Below are positions 27,876 through 37,299 of a stretch of DNA of 64,000 nucleotides, in pieces. The stretch's first letter is position 1; the number at the start of each line of letters is the position of its first letter. This stretch comes from Vibrio tubiashii ATCC 19109 (GTDB lineage Bacteria > Pseudomonadota > Gammaproteobacteria > Enterobacterales > Vibrionaceae), in NCBI RefSeq assembly GCF_000772105.1, contig NZ_CP009354.1:2294001-2358000 (forward strand). Direction: 5' to 3'. The notes beneath the pieces were generated by a model. It worked only from the letters and a program-made list of their open reading frames with translations, did no database searches and was not told the origin of the DNA. A program made the translations under genes and the position numbers.

Positions 27876-29312
27876 ATGACACAACATACTCCCCGTCTGC
27901 CAAGCTTGATGCAGGTTGTTGTCTCCCTTGGGTTATTCTTGCTAATGGCGTTTTCGTTCACCGCCAAACTTGATTTACCCATTCAGCTAGCTCTATACAT
28001 TGGCTGGTTCATTATCATCGTTTTAGGTATCCGTTTAGGTCACAAATACAAAGAGTTAGAAAAAGCAGCTCTGAACGGAATTTCTAACGGACTAGGTGCC
28101 GTACTCATTTTACTTGCCGTTGGTGCTTTGGTCGGTACCTGGATCTCAGGTGGTATTGTTCCAACTATCATCTACTATGGTCTGAAAGCTATCCATCCTT
28201 CAATTTTCCTTTTAGCCACGATGATCATCTGTTCCCTAACCGCTCTGGCGACAGGCACATCATGGGGCGCTGCGGGTACTGCTGGTATCGCGATGATGGG
28301 TATCGGTCAAGGTCTTGGTGTTCCTGCTCCAATTACCGCAGGTGCAGTGCTATCAGGCTGTTACTTCGGCGATAAGATGTCTCCGCTGTCAGACTCAGTT
28401 ATCTTGGCTTCATCAATGTCTAACGTTGAAGTAGTTGAGCACATTAAAGGCATGCTGCCAGTTGCCCTGATCAGTTACATTATTACCGGAATCATGTTTA
28501 CTGCGTTTGGCTTCCACTACGCGGGTAATGTTGATATGTCTCAGGTGCAATCTGTTATCCAAGCGATGGAGCAACAGTTCTACATTACACCTTACTCTTT
28601 TGTGCCTGTGGTTATCGTGCTTGGTTTACTCGCGATGCGCATGCCTTCTTTCCCGGTCATCAGCTTTGGCTCACTGCTGGGTATTATCTGGGCAGTGATG
28701 ATTCAAGACGTAGACTTCCTACAAGCATTCAATACCGCTTGGGCACCTTTTGAGATTGAATCAGGCGTTGGTTTCATAGATTCGATTCTTAACCGTGGTG
28801 GCATGTCATCAATGCTTGGTTCAGTGGCGGTTATCGTATTTGGTTTAGGTTTCGGCGGCCTACTAGATAAAGTCGGTGTACTAGAAACGATTGCTAAACT
28901 GTTTGAGCGTCGCGTTCAAAGCGCTGGTTCTCTAGCAACTAGCACCATTGGTACTGCATTTATGGGTAACGTATTTGGCTCAGCGATGTACGTATCTCTT
29001 ATCCTAACGCCTAAGATCTGTGCTAAGAACTACGACCGTTTGGGTTACAAACGCAAGAACCTGTCACGTAATGCAGAGTTTGGTGGCACATTGACTTCAG
29101 GTATGGTGCCATGGAGTGACAACGGTATCTACATGGCGAGTATTCTTGGTGTCGCAACCCTCTCTTACGCGCCGTTTATGTGGTTGAGCTTCGTATGTAT
29201 CATCGTCACCATAATCACTTCTTACATGGGTTGGTTTGTTGATAAGTGTGAACCGACGGCGACCGTAGAAGTTGCTGACGAAGAAACAGAGTTAGCTAAG
29301 CAAACAGCTTAA
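27876..29312 (+). CDS. Na+/H+ antiporter NhaC family protein
   Basis: A 478-residue transporter with about 11 hydrophobic segments. Family motifs include LATGTSWGAAGTAGIA, SGCYFGDKMSPLSDSVILA and EFGGTLTSGMVPWSDNGIYM. NhaC family members exchange Na+ for H+ or carry amino acids; the substrate is not decided here. A clear ribosome binding site (AAGAGGCTCCGT) precedes the ATG. Confidence 0.93.
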   Translation: MTQHTPRLPSLMQVVVSLGLFLLMAFSFTAKLDLPIQLALYIGWFIIIVLGIRLGHKYKELEKAALNGISNGLGAVLILLAVGALVGTWISGGIVPTIIYYGLKAIHPSIFLLATMIICSLTALATGTSWGAAGTAGIAMMGIGQGLGVPAPITAGAVLSGCYFGDKMSPLSDSVILASSMSNVEVVEHIKGMLPVALISYIITGIMFTAFGFHYAGNVDMSQVQSVIQAMEQQFYITPYSFVPVVIVLGLLAMRMPSFPVISFGSLLGIIWAVMIQDVDFLQAFNTAWAPFEIESGVGFIDSILNRGGMSSMLGSVAVIVFGLGFGGLLDKVGVLETIAKLFERRVQSAGSLATSTIGTAFMGNVFGSAMYVSLILTPKICAKNYDRLGYKRKNLSRNAEFGGTLTSGMVPWSDNGIYMASILGVATLSYAPFMWLSFVCIIVTIITSYMGWFVDKCEPTATVEVADEETELAKQTA

Positions 29313-29331
29313 ACCCACTCAACAAATAGCA

Positions 29332-29359
29332 AAAGCGCCTCAACTGAGGCGCTTTTTTA
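29332..29359. terminator. Terminator between nhaC and the lipoprotein gene
   Basis: Stem AAAGCGCCTCA / TGAGGCGCTTT flanked by A and T runs. Placed between convergent genes and usable in both directions. Confidence 0.93.
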
Positions 29360-29367
29360 TTGCTTAT

Positions 29368-30516
29368 CTAATCGACCTTCTTGGCCGCGCTCCGTTTACC
29401 TAACAGGTAACCTAAGCCTAACGGCGCGAAGAAAATAGCAACGATAAACAACACAAAGTAGATGATAGTGCTCTTAATCAATACCACGAGCTTATCCATC
29501 GCAAGAGCAACAACGTCTTGCGAAACTTTATCAATATCTCGGGCAAACTTTTCTCTTTCGGCACTAATGATTAAAGCAATTTCAGCCCGTTCACGGGCGA
29601 CCATCTGCTCCAACGCCTGACGCTCAGAACTTAATTGCTCCAACCTATCTGCAGTACGATTGTCAATCTCTTGCACCAGCGGCTTAAGTTGAATCGACAT
29701 TTGACGAGCAAGGTCTTCCATATACTGAGGGTTGTTGTTAACGAAATCTTGGAACGACTCAGACGTGAGCTGAATACTCTTAAGCGTTTCTGTCAGTTGT
29801 TCACCACTAACGCTACTGTTCATCGCGATAAGCTGCGCCTTCCAAGTCATGAGTTTAGGCGTCTGCTCAGAGACTAAACTTAATCGGTCAGACACATCCC
29901 CTAACGCTTCTGGCATAGTCCCGAGGGTTGAAACCGCTTCATCTTCACTAATTTCATGCGCTTGTAACCAAGCTCGATAAGCCGGAGTACGGATGAAAGA
30001 GAGATCTTCAAATGGATGAGCGCGAGCGAAATCCGTCACAAACTGCTTCGTCGATTTATAGTGCGTCCCTTTAAATAATGATTTCGCCAGTTTATCGATT
30101 TCATTGGTTAACTGATTGGATACTTGCTGAGCATGTGGTGTGCTAAATAGCTCTTTACCCGCACCCGATGCGAAAAACTGATTCATCTGCTCGGTAAACA
30201 CCCAAGCATCGACCAGAGCGGCAGTTGGATTGACTTGGTAAGTCGATTGCTGGATACCCTCTTCCGCATTTATTTTCCATAGTAAGACGTAGGATTGGTG
30301 CACTTTATCCTGTGAGTCATAACTGGCAGAGATAGCATCTGCGGCTTGCTCGACTTGAGAAAAAAACTGTTGGGTATACTCACGCGTCAGCAAACGCATG
30401 TTCAGCTCTTGTTGGGTTAGCGGCGTAGTTTGGCTATCAAACTTAACCTCGAGTAATGAACAGCCACCACTCAACAAAATAGCAGTTAGAAGCCAAATTT
30501 TAGCAAAACGGCTCAT
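29368..30516 (-). CDS. Membrane-anchored lipoprotein of unknown function
   Basis: A 382-residue protein. Lipoprotein signal peptide with lipobox LSGGC about residue 19. The middle is coiled and helical, with a Gln/Glu-rich segment (SSERQALEQMVARERAEIALI), and a C-terminal membrane helix lies at about 345-370. The double anchor would put the body in the periplasm, tethered at both ends. I chose ATG 30516 over the TTG at 30534 because GAGGTTG sits 9 nt before it. It is next to an Hpt-domain gene on the same strand, 68 bp downstream, so possibly the same transcript. Function is not known to me. Confidence 0.75.
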   Translation of the reverse strand: MSRFAKIWLLTAILLSGGCSLLEVKFDSQTTPLTQQELNMRLLTREYTQQFFSQVEQAADAISASYDSQDKVHQSYVLLWKINAEEGIQQSTYQVNPTAALVDAWVFTEQMNQFFASGAGKELFSTPHAQQVSNQLTNEIDKLAKSLFKGTHYKSTKQFVTDFARAHPFEDLSFIRTPAYRAWLQAHEISEDEAVSTLGTMPEALGDVSDRLSLVSEQTPKLMTWKAQLIAMNSSVSGEQLTETLKSIQLTSESFQDFVNNNPQYMEDLARQMSIQLKPLVQEIDNRTADRLEQLSSERQALEQMVARERAEIALIISAEREKFARDIDKVSQDVVALAMDKLVVLIKSTIIYFVLFIVAIFFAPLGLGYLLGKRSAAKKVD

Positions 30517-30584
30517 TTGAATTTTCAACCTCAAATAGACATAAAATACGCGCGATATTCTATACCTTAAAAGTCAGAATACAG

Positions 30585-31886
30585 TTAACTATTGATAGTA
30601 TTACGCTCTTTTAAGAAAACTCTGGCTTCTTCAATAGCGCGATCTAGGCGAACTTTCAGCTCTTCAACCGTGCTTGCCTCGACGTTTTTGGTATCTTTGA
30701 GCGCGACTTCAACTTTACCCGCTGCTTCACGTAACTTAGTCGCACCTAGGTTGCCTCCTACCCCTTTTAAACTATGGGCTTTTCGTTGTGCTTCTTCAGG
30801 AGATTCGTTAACTAGTTGAACGATTTTATCCGCATCTCCGGTGTGATCTTCAATAAAGACTTCAAGCAACATACACACCGATTCCATATCGTTGTTTAAC
30901 GACTCAAGCATCTTGTCGAAATCAATTTCACTTTCGTTCGCTTCCGATATTGGCGGTATAGGTTCCGCTTGAGCGTTCGGACTCTCGATAACGGGCTCAA
31001 TAGGCGCTTGCGGTGCAGTCACGACACTGTTGGCAACTGGTGACGGACTTGCTGCACTTTCTTCAGGTTCAGGTGTTGATGGTTTTGTCTCTTTTTCGTC
31101 CTGTAGAGTTGGAATTCGAGTTGGTTTGGTTTCACTGGCACGCAGGAGTGATAAATAACCGCCCAGAATAACCAAGGTCAGTAAGACCCCGAGAATAACA
31201 TGTCGAATAAGCAGTTGATCAAACTCCCCACGTAGCACACTGATCTGATTCAGCACATCGTGAGTTTGCAGTTTCTCTACAATATATCGACCTTGCGCGT
31301 AGCCACCTAAGACAGAAGAGACTTGTGCCAATACCTGTTGTAGGTCTTGGCGCTCTTTAGCCGATAATTGATTAGATTGAGAGTATATATTGTCGAGGTC
31401 TCGATAAACTTGGGGGCTAGAGGCGCTATCACCAAACACGGCTTCAAGCATGTTGGTACTAAGGCGGAAGTAAACCACTTCTGTGCTCTGTCCCTGATAG
31501 CGCTCACGCATGGTACCAATCTGGTCGACCAAGCTCAGGAGATCAAGGTTGTTATCTAGATAGACTTGGGACTGCTCGATAAAGCGATCAGTGGTAAACA
31601 ATAATCGGTTAATGTCTGGCAATAACCAACTGCTTTGATAGTGGGCATCAAGCTGAAGACGCAGGGCGTAGATAAGCTGCAAGTTAAGAGATTGAGAATC
31701 CGCCATGTTTTCTCTATATGGCGAATCAAAAGAAAAAGCATCACGCAATTCTTGGATGCTCGTGCCTAATTCATAGACCTGTTCTTTAGTAGATTCGATT
31801 GAACGGTAACTGCTCGCGATTACAGCAATACTCACAACCCATACTGCTAACAATATCCAGCCAATTTTAAGCGCTTTCCCATCCAT
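30585..31886 (-). CDS. Transmembrane histidine phosphotransfer (Hpt) protein
   Basis: A 433-residue protein. TM1 is at about residues 7-27, a periplasmic domain at about 28-225 and TM2 near 227-247, followed by a Pro/Glu-rich linker. A C-terminal Hpt domain holds the phospho-accepting His in AQRKAHSLKGVGGNLGA. There is no kinase or receiver domain, so it must receive phosphate from another protein. I chose ATG 31886 (MDGKALKIGW), which has AGGCAAGAG upstream; the extended ORF would add 25 unlikely residues. The genomic partner is unclear. Confidence 0.82.
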   Translation of the reverse strand: MDGKALKIGWILLAVWVVSIAVIASSYRSIESTKEQVYELGTSIQELRDAFSFDSPYRENMADSQSLNLQLIYALRLQLDAHYQSSWLLPDINRLLFTTDRFIEQSQVYLDNNLDLLSLVDQIGTMRERYQGQSTEVVYFRLSTNMLEAVFGDSASSPQVYRDLDNIYSQSNQLSAKERQDLQQVLAQVSSVLGGYAQGRYIVEKLQTHDVLNQISVLRGEFDQLLIRHVILGVLLTLVILGGYLSLLRASETKPTRIPTLQDEKETKPSTPEPEESAASPSPVANSVVTAPQAPIEPVIESPNAQAEPIPPISEANESEIDFDKMLESLNNDMESVCMLLEVFIEDHTGDADKIVQLVNESPEEAQRKAHSLKGVGGNLGATKLREAAGKVEVALKDTKNVEASTVEELKVRLDRAIEEARVFLKERNTINS

Positions 31887-31991
31887 GCTCTTGCCTGTAG
31901 ATAAATCCCTAGTAATACAAGAATATACACTATCAAGCAGAAGTGGAGGACTAACTAGCAAAATGTTGCAGTCAGTCCTATTCTAGAGAGG

Positions 31992-32993
31992 CTATTTATT
32001 ACGTGTTAACTGGTCACGTAGATTTGGTGGTGTGCCTTTGATCGTTAACGTATCGGTTTCTGGATCGTAAAAAATACGCTCACCAAGCAATAAACTATCA
32101 AAACTTACATTCAGGCCACCGCCCGCACCTACATACTTAGTCAGCTTGCGTACGGCAGTGCGATCACCAGGGAAACTCTCTTCTAGTTCGTAGCCTTGTT
32201 CTTGAGTGTAATCCAAGAAGCTAGTGCCATCTTGAGAAGGAGGCAGTTCACCGGACAGTTCACGAACTTGAACTTCATCACCTGATTTTATTTGCTCATT
32301 GCAGTAATCAGCGACTTGCTTTTTGTAGCTGATAGCTTCGTCTTTCTCTAACTTAGAGTCGGCACAGAAATCTTCAACCGCTTGCATCAACACTTGGTTT
32401 TGTACTTTGGTGTCTAAACCGACTTCTGCTTGTAAGAAATCGAGGAAAAAGTCAGCCACTTTACGACCGACACGACCTTTGATGTAAGCTAAGTAGCGAT
32501 TTGACTCTTTGTCAGTCTCGAAGCTGGTTAAGTCGATTCGCGCTGCGATGTCCATCTTGCTTAAGTCAAGATAGTCCGTTGCGCTGATCTCTAGACCTTC
32601 TGTCACCTTAAGGCTTTGATTTGATGGAATGATCGCCACAAAAAGATAATCTGTTGCCAGTGACTGATATTCAGCAAAAACTAAGATACCTTCGTCAGCA
32701 AACGGGTATTTTGATAATTCATCTTTAAGGCGGTTAGCACTTAACTGTGAGAAATCGTAAAAGTTTTGATTTCCTTGACGAAGATCTTGCAACCAGTTGT
32801 TAAATTCGCTGTCAGACTTAAAAGAACCAAAGCCTTTACCGGCTTTCGAGTTGAACACACGATGAAGCTCGGCAACTAGGTCTTCGGTCGAAGTATCATT
32901 AGATAGAGACTCTGAACGAAAGTTAACAACTAGTTCATCTGCGTCGTTTTTCTGTAATTGATGTAGGATAACGTTTGAAAGATGAAGGCTCAT
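31992..32993 (-). CDS. yejK: Nucleoid-associated protein YejK
   Basis: A 333-residue NdpA/YejK family protein found on the nucleoid. The N-terminus MSLHLSNVILHQL and a C-terminal EFSLLGERIFYDPETDTLTI-like end fit the family and its usual length (about 335). I chose ATG 32993; a longer reading includes about 54 residues with no homologous character. It is divergent from yejL across 84 bp, as in E. coli. Confidence 0.94.
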   Translation of the reverse strand: MSLHLSNVILHQLQKNDADELVVNFRSESLSNDTSTEDLVAELHRVFNSKAGKGFGSFKSDSEFNNWLQDLRQGNQNFYDFSQLSANRLKDELSKYPFADEGILVFAEYQSLATDYLFVAIIPSNQSLKVTEGLEISATDYLDLSKMDIAARIDLTSFETDKESNRYLAYIKGRVGRKVADFFLDFLQAEVGLDTKVQNQVLMQAVEDFCADSKLEKDEAISYKKQVADYCNEQIKSGDEVQVRELSGELPPSQDGTSFLDYTQEQGYELEESFPGDRTAVRKLTKYVGAGGGLNVSFDSLLLGERIFYDPETDTLTIKGTPPNLRDQLTRNK

Positions 32994-33077
32994 GATGAAA
33001 TTTATCGCCGCGTAGGTTTCAGTTGCGTGGCATTGTAGGTTATCATAAGCCGCTTTACTATCATCATTAGAGTCTTT

Positions 33078-33302
33078 ATGCCGATTACATCTAAATACAG
33101 CGACGAACAAGTAGAACAAATCCTTACTGAAGTAGCTGCGGTACTTGAAAAACATGCAGCGGGTCCAGAGCTTGCGTTAATGATTGCTGGAAATATCGCT
33201 ACCAATGTCTTAAATCAAGATGTTGCTGCTTCACAACGCAAAGCAATTGCTGAAAAATTTGCAGAAGCGCTTGTTTCTTCAATTGAAGATAAAAAACACT
33301 AA
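33078..33302 (+). CDS. yejL: UPF0352 protein YejL
   Basis: A 74-residue protein of unknown function, starting [19 protein letters not shown] and containing the family segment [15 protein letters not shown]. Gene order yejK//yejL-yejM is conserved. 28 bp to yejM, so the two genes are likely one transcript. Confidence 0.95.
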   Translation: MPITSKYSDEQVEQILTEVAAVLEKHAAGPELALMIAGNIATNVLNQDVAASQRKAIAEKFAEALVSSIEDKKH

Positions 33303-33330
33303 AAATAATAACGGACAATAGAACACTTAC

Positions 33331-35136
33331 ATGGTCGATAACGGAAATACATACGGTGAACGCGTATCGCGTTTAGTGGGATGGGGACACTGGTTCGCCT
33401 TTTTCAACATCATCGCTGCAATGCTGATCGGTACCCGTTATATCTCTCAGTCTCCGTGGCCAGAGACCCTACTTGGTCAATTCTACTTGATGATTTCTTG
33501 GGTCGGTCATTTTGGCTTCCTGGTTTTCGCCTTATACCTATTGGTTCTATTTCCACTCACGTTTGTTATACCGTCACGAAAACTGTTCCGTTTAGTGGCG
33601 GTTTGTTTTGCGACTGTAGGATTGACGATCCTACTTATCGACACGCAAGCCTACCAAACCATTAATTTGCACCTAACGCCCGTAGTTTGGGAAGTGTTGT
33701 TTAGTGATGAAAGTTCGACAATCAGCGTTGATCTGCAGCACTTGTTTATTGTCTTACCGCTGATATTTTTACTCCAACTCGCGTTGTCTGAGTGGGTATG
33801 GCGTAAACAACGTAAACTGTCACACAAACATGTTGGTCGCCCATTATCGGCGCTGTTTTTTGTTAGCTTTATTGCTAGCCACCTTATTTATGTGTGGGCG
33901 GATGCTTATTTCTACAATCCGATCACCGCTCAGCGCGCCAATTTCCCACTTTCCTACCCAATGACCGCTAAGTCATTTATGGAAAGACATGGCTTATTAG
34001 ATCGCGAAGAATACCTCAAACGCCTTGAGCAAAGCCAAGATAGCATTGAGTTGGTAAGCTACCCGCTCGAAACCATCGAGTTTAATCGCCGTGCTAATCC
34101 GCTCAATATCCTAGTCGTAAGTGTTAATAATCTGCGCTCGGATATGCTGACCGAACAGGCCATGCCGGCAACTTACGAATTTGCGCAGAACAACCTGAAC
34201 TTCACCAACCACTACAGTTCAAGCAACGACTCATTTGGTGTATTTGGCTTGTTTTATGGTTTACCAAGCAGCTACTCAAGTAGCATTAAAGCTCAAGGTT
34301 CAAAGCCAATCCTTATCGATACCTTGCTTGAAAAACAGTACCAATTTGGTCTGTTTAGTGCAGATAACTTCGACGAGCCTCTATACGGTGAAACCGTTTT
34401 CCGCGGCATGAACTTTAATGGTATCGCGTTTAACGATGCTAAATCGGCTGATAACCAAGCAATAGATGCGTGGTCTGATTGGGTACAGCAGCAAGGTAAG
34501 AAACCTTGGTTTAGTTATATTGAACTGACAACCGTAGATAATTTCAGCGCCTACAACGACAGTGACCAACAGCTACCGACTGGTGAGAAGCTAAAAGCGG
34601 GATACAAAAACTCGGTTGGTCAAGCAGACACTGAGCTAAGCAATTTGCTTGAGCAAGTAAACGCGCTAGAGCTTGATGAGTCGACAGTAATTGTCATTAC
34701 CTCTAACCACGCCACTGAGTTTAATGAAACCAAAACTAACAGCTGGGGTTCAAACACCAACTACAGCCAGTACCAGCTAAAAGTTCCTATGGTTATTCAT
34801 TGGCCTGGCAAGCTTGCAGGTGAATACAAGCACAGAACCAGCCACCTAGATATGTCAGTGACCCTACTCCAAGATTTGCTTGGGGTTTCATCTAACCCAA
34901 CAGACTTTAGCAGCGGTCGTAATCTATTCGATGAGCGCAAACGTCGTTGGATTCTAGCGGGTGATTCTCGTGAACTTGCTTTGATTACGGCGAAAAACAC
35001 CACGGTGATTGATAAATTTGGCAATTACAAACTGTACGATTCCAATTACCAACGCTTAAAAGATGAAAATCCGACACTACCTGTGTTGATGCAAGGTTTG
35101 ACTGAGCTGCAGCGTTTTTACGCAAAAAGTAACTAA
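33331..35136 (+). CDS. yejM: Inner-membrane sulfatase-like protein YejM (PbgA/LapC)
   Basis: A 601-residue protein. Five N-terminal membrane helices are followed by a periplasmic alkaline-phosphatase/sulfatase-like domain from about residue 240 (NILVVSVNNLRSDML, KPWFSYIELTTVDNF, VIVITSNHATEF). In E. coli this protein senses lipopolysaccharide and controls LpxC stability through LapB. The fold is conserved, but the catalytic Ser/Cys expected in sulfatases is absent: the loop reads NHYSSSNDSFGVFGL. The ribosome binding site upstream is weak; start chosen by length. Confidence 0.93.
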   Translation: MVDNGNTYGERVSRLVGWGHWFAFFNIIAAMLIGTRYISQSPWPETLLGQFYLMISWVGHFGFLVFALYLLVLFPLTFVIPSRKLFRLVAVCFATVGLTILLIDTQAYQTINLHLTPVVWEVLFSDESSTISVDLQHLFIVLPLIFLLQLALSEWVWRKQRKLSHKHVGRPLSALFFVSFIASHLIYVWADAYFYNPITAQRANFPLSYPMTAKSFMERHGLLDREEYLKRLEQSQDSIELVSYPLETIEFNRRANPLNILVVSVNNLRSDMLTEQAMPATYEFAQNNLNFTNHYSSSNDSFGVFGLFYGLPSSYSSSIKAQGSKPILIDTLLEKQYQFGLFSADNFDEPLYGETVFRGMNFNGIAFNDAKSADNQAIDAWSDWVQQQGKKPWFSYIELTTVDNFSAYNDSDQQLPTGEKLKAGYKNSVGQADTELSNLLEQVNALELDESTVIVITSNHATEFNETKTNSWGSNTNYSQYQLKVPMVIHWPGKLAGEYKHRTSHLDMSVTLLQDLLGVSSNPTDFSSGRNLFDERKRRWILAGDSRELALITAKNTTVIDKFGNYKLYDSNYQRLKDENPTLPVLMQGLTELQRFYAKSN

Positions 35137-35190
35137 ATCATAGCCTTATAGGATTGACCCTCTAATCATTTAAGTTTAGATTAAAGGCAT

Positions 35191-35267
35191 CGGACTGTAG
35201 CGCAGCTTGGTAGCGCACCGTCATGGGGTGTCGGGGGTCGCAAGTTCAAATCTTGTCAGTCCGACCA
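35191..35267 (+). tRNA. tRNA-Pro (anticodon GGG)
   Basis: A 77-nt cloverleaf starting CGGACTGTAGCGCAGC, with anticodon loop ATGGGGT, and encoded CCA. The sequence matches the proL (GGG) type of E. coli closely. It reads CCC/CCU codons. Confidence 0.96.
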
Positions 35268-35277
35268 TTACACCTAG

Positions 35278-35312
35278 AGCCTGTTGTTTTTATAAGCAAC
35301 AGGCTTTTCTTT
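35278..35312 (+). terminator. tRNA-Pro terminator
   Basis: Stem AGCCTGTTG / CAACAGGCT followed by TTTTCTTTT, 10 bp past the tRNA end. Confidence 0.92.
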
Positions 35313-35527
35313 TGCCTAGTAATTCGCTTCTAGTAGCAATTGACGCCCTCCCCATTCCTCATAAAGGCTTGCTAGCAAATGGCTGTTTTCACTCTGCCAA
35401 ACGTTATAAAAGCATAATAAATCGTCGTCTATTCAAGTTTTTACCGCCAAACGCTCATTATTAAAGCAAACAGTAAAATTAGGGGTTTACAACTTTTCTC
35501 AACCTCTATATTATTCGCTTCAACAAC

Positions 35528-35618
35528 GGAGAGATGGCTGAGTGGTTGAAAGCACCGGTCTTGAAAACCGGCATACGTTAATAGCGTATCTAGGGTTCAA
35601 ATCCCTATCTCTCCGCCA
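35528..35618 (+). tRNA. tRNA-Ser (anticodon TGA)
   Basis: A 91-nt class II tRNA with a long variable arm (CATACGTTAATAGCGTATC). The acceptor stem is GGAGAGA/TCTCTCC, the anticodon loop CTTGAAA (TGA) and CCA is encoded. It reads UCA and related codons. Confidence 0.97.
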
Positions 35619-35624
35619 CATTCA

Positions 35625-35660
35625 AAACCCTAGTCGAAAGACTGGGGTTTTCTCGTTTTT
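35625..35660 (+). terminator. tRNA-Ser terminator
   Basis: Stem AAAACCCTAGTC / GACTGGGGTTTT with a GAAA loop, then TCTCGTTTTT. One T-G wobble pair in the stem. Confidence 0.92.
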
Positions 35661-35732
35661 AAGCAAGAAAACGCGATAGGGATTTATTAAATCCCTAGTT
35701 GGGCGCAACCCCGGCACTTCGCCACATTCTGT

Positions 35733-35765
35733 AAAAAAGCCGCTAAGCAATTAGCGGCTTTTTTC
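35733..35765. terminator. Terminator downstream of the Nudix gene
   Basis: Stem AAGCCGCTAA / TTAGCGGCTT with GCAA loop and flanking A/T runs. Lies between the tRNA-Ser region and the minus-strand Nudix gene and may work in both directions. Confidence 0.92.
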
Positions 35766-35778
35766 GTTTTAAATCATT

Positions 35779-36261
35779 CTAAAGATAATCGATATCTTCA
35801 TGCTCTCCCTGAACATAACTGCCAAGGTGAGTTGAAAAGCGTTTAGCCTCAATCAACTCGATAAGCTTATCTTTGAGTTCTGCCGGATACATTCTTTTAC
35901 TTGCGAGTTCAGTGAGTGGTAGCCACTCGACATCCTGAATGTATTCCTCATCGTTCAAGCCCGATAGATTATCGAGACTTGGAACACCGCTATAAGATTC
36001 GATCAAATAGAAGAACTCAGCGTGGTAGCGCTGTTTATGCGTTTCGAGAAACTCCCTTACGCAGATAAGCTCGCCAACTTGAACATCTATGCCCGCCTCT
36101 TCTTTAAACTCACGAACCACACAGGCTTTCGAGCTTTGATCGCTTGGCTCCATACCACCACCGGGTGGAATCCAATACTCACCGGTAAAGTCTTTCACTT
36201 TAACAAGTAGCATTGCACCGTCTTTAATCAATATCCCTGCAGCGCGAATTCTGTGTTCCAT
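35779..36261 (-). CDS. Nudix hydrolase family protein
   Basis: A 160-residue cytosolic protein. The Nudix box has the catalytic core REFKEEAGI preceded by GGGMEPSDQSSKACVV. The family consensus places a Glu eight residues before this core (G-x5-E-x7-REUxEExGU); here that residue is Gln. Because the metal-binding Glu residues in the REFKEE core remain, catalysis may be intact. The substrate, usually a nucleoside diphosphate derivative, is not known. The gene lies just downstream of the deacetylase-like gene, 10 bp apart, so they are probably co-transcribed. Confidence 0.88.
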   Translation of the reverse strand: MEHRIRAAGILIKDGAMLLVKVKDFTGEYWIPPGGGMEPSDQSSKACVVREFKEEAGIDVQVGELICVREFLETHKQRYHAEFFYLIESYSGVPSLDNLSGLNDEEYIQDVEWLPLTELASKRMYPAELKDKLIELIEAKRFSTHLGSYVQGEHEDIDYL

Positions 36262-36271
36262 GATAGATCCT

Positions 36272-37195
36272 TTAACTTACGTATACGTTCAGCGCAGCGC
36301 GAATAAGCTGCATATGGATTGGGACAAGCGCTTGATGTTCTGTACAATACCCACCTCCAACCACACACGCTATCGGTAACTGTTTTTTCCGAGCCAGTTG
36401 AAACATAAACACATCTCGCGTGTAGATAGCGTCACTAGAGATGCTCAAATACCCTAGCTCGTCATCTTCATGAATATCAACGCCTGCGTCATATAGAATG
36501 AGATCGGGCTGATGTAGATTAACAGCCATTTCAACCACCGAGGTGAATGCCTCAAGAAACTCAGCATCCCCCGTATCCCTGCCTAACGGTACATCGAGAT
36601 CAGAATCTGGCTTACGCGCAGGGAAGTTCTTTTCACAGTGGAAAGAGAGCGTAACTATCGCGTCCTCTTCTTCACACAGTGTTGCCGTGCCATCTCCATG
36701 ATGTACATCACTGTCAACAATCAAAACCTTATCTATCCCTTCAAAAGTCAGTGCCCTTTTGGCCGCCAACACCAGATCGTTAACTAAACAGAAGCCACTA
36801 CCAAAATCTCTGTGCGCATGGTGATATCCACCGCTTAAATGGATAGCGACACCATGCTTAACAGCCTGATGAACCGTTTCGCAGGTTCCACCAGCAGACG
36901 TCAGCGTCCGAGTAATCAGTGTCTCGCTCCATGGAAACCCTATACGACGCATCTTTGGCGCAGGTAGTTCACCTGACGTAAGAAGTTGTATGTAGTCAGG
37001 ACAATGAACTTGACTCACTTCCACCTGATCAACTGGGGCTGGCTGCACATATTGAAAAGCCTGCTGCCATACCGGGTTTACAGCTCGCTGCTGTTCTATT
37101 GCTTCAAACAGCAGTCGATATTTATTGATTGGATAGCGATGCCCGTCAGGCAGCGGCAGCTCAGAATAGAGAGAGTGGTAAATCAGAGGAATCAT
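36272..37195 (-). CDS. Histone deacetylase-like amidohydrolase
   Basis: A 307-residue protein of the HDAC/acetoin-utilisation family. Metal and catalytic signatures: HHAHRDFGSGFCLVND (His-His pair), DSDVHHGDGTA, and the second metal Asp in LYDAGVDIHEDDELGYL. VVGGGY supplies the typical glycine loop and Tyr. In bacteria such enzymes deacylate proteins, polyamines or acetoin-related substrates; the substrate here is unknown. The gene is divergent from a Fur-box region and the small ORF at 37300. Confidence 0.9.
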   Translation of the reverse strand: MIPLIYHSLYSELPLPDGHRYPINKYRLLFEAIEQQRAVNPVWQQAFQYVQPAPVDQVEVSQVHCPDYIQLLTSGELPAPKMRRIGFPWSETLITRTLTSAGGTCETVHQAVKHGVAIHLSGGYHHAHRDFGSGFCLVNDLVLAAKRALTFEGIDKVLIVDSDVHHGDGTATLCEEEDAIVTLSFHCEKNFPARKPDSDLDVPLGRDTGDAEFLEAFTSVVEMAVNLHQPDLILYDAGVDIHEDDELGYLSISSDAIYTRDVFMFQLARKKQLPIACVVGGGYCTEHQALVPIHMQLIRAALNVYVS

Positions 37196-37240
37196 AACAA
37201 CACAAAGTCCATAAGGTTGGATTCATGGTATCAGCTTGAT

Positions 37241-37283
37241 TTGCGGTTGCAAAACAAGTTAAATGATAATGGTTACCAATACC
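37241..37283 (+). promoter_or_regulatory. Promoter with Fur-box-like site
   Basis: A -35 (TTGCGG, 37241) and -10 (GATAAT, 37265) with 18-bp spacing. The 19 bases at 37265-37283 (GATAATGGTTACCAATACC) match the Fur consensus GATAATGATAATCATTATC at 14 of 19 positions and cover the -10. Points toward the small ORF at 37300. Inference by eye only. Confidence 0.45.
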
Positions 37284-37299
37284 ATGTAGAGGGCTAATT

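Noticed and set aside
35207..35464. 85-codon plus-strand ORF starting inside tRNA-Pro
   Set aside because: It overlaps the tRNA and its terminator; no protein-like composition.
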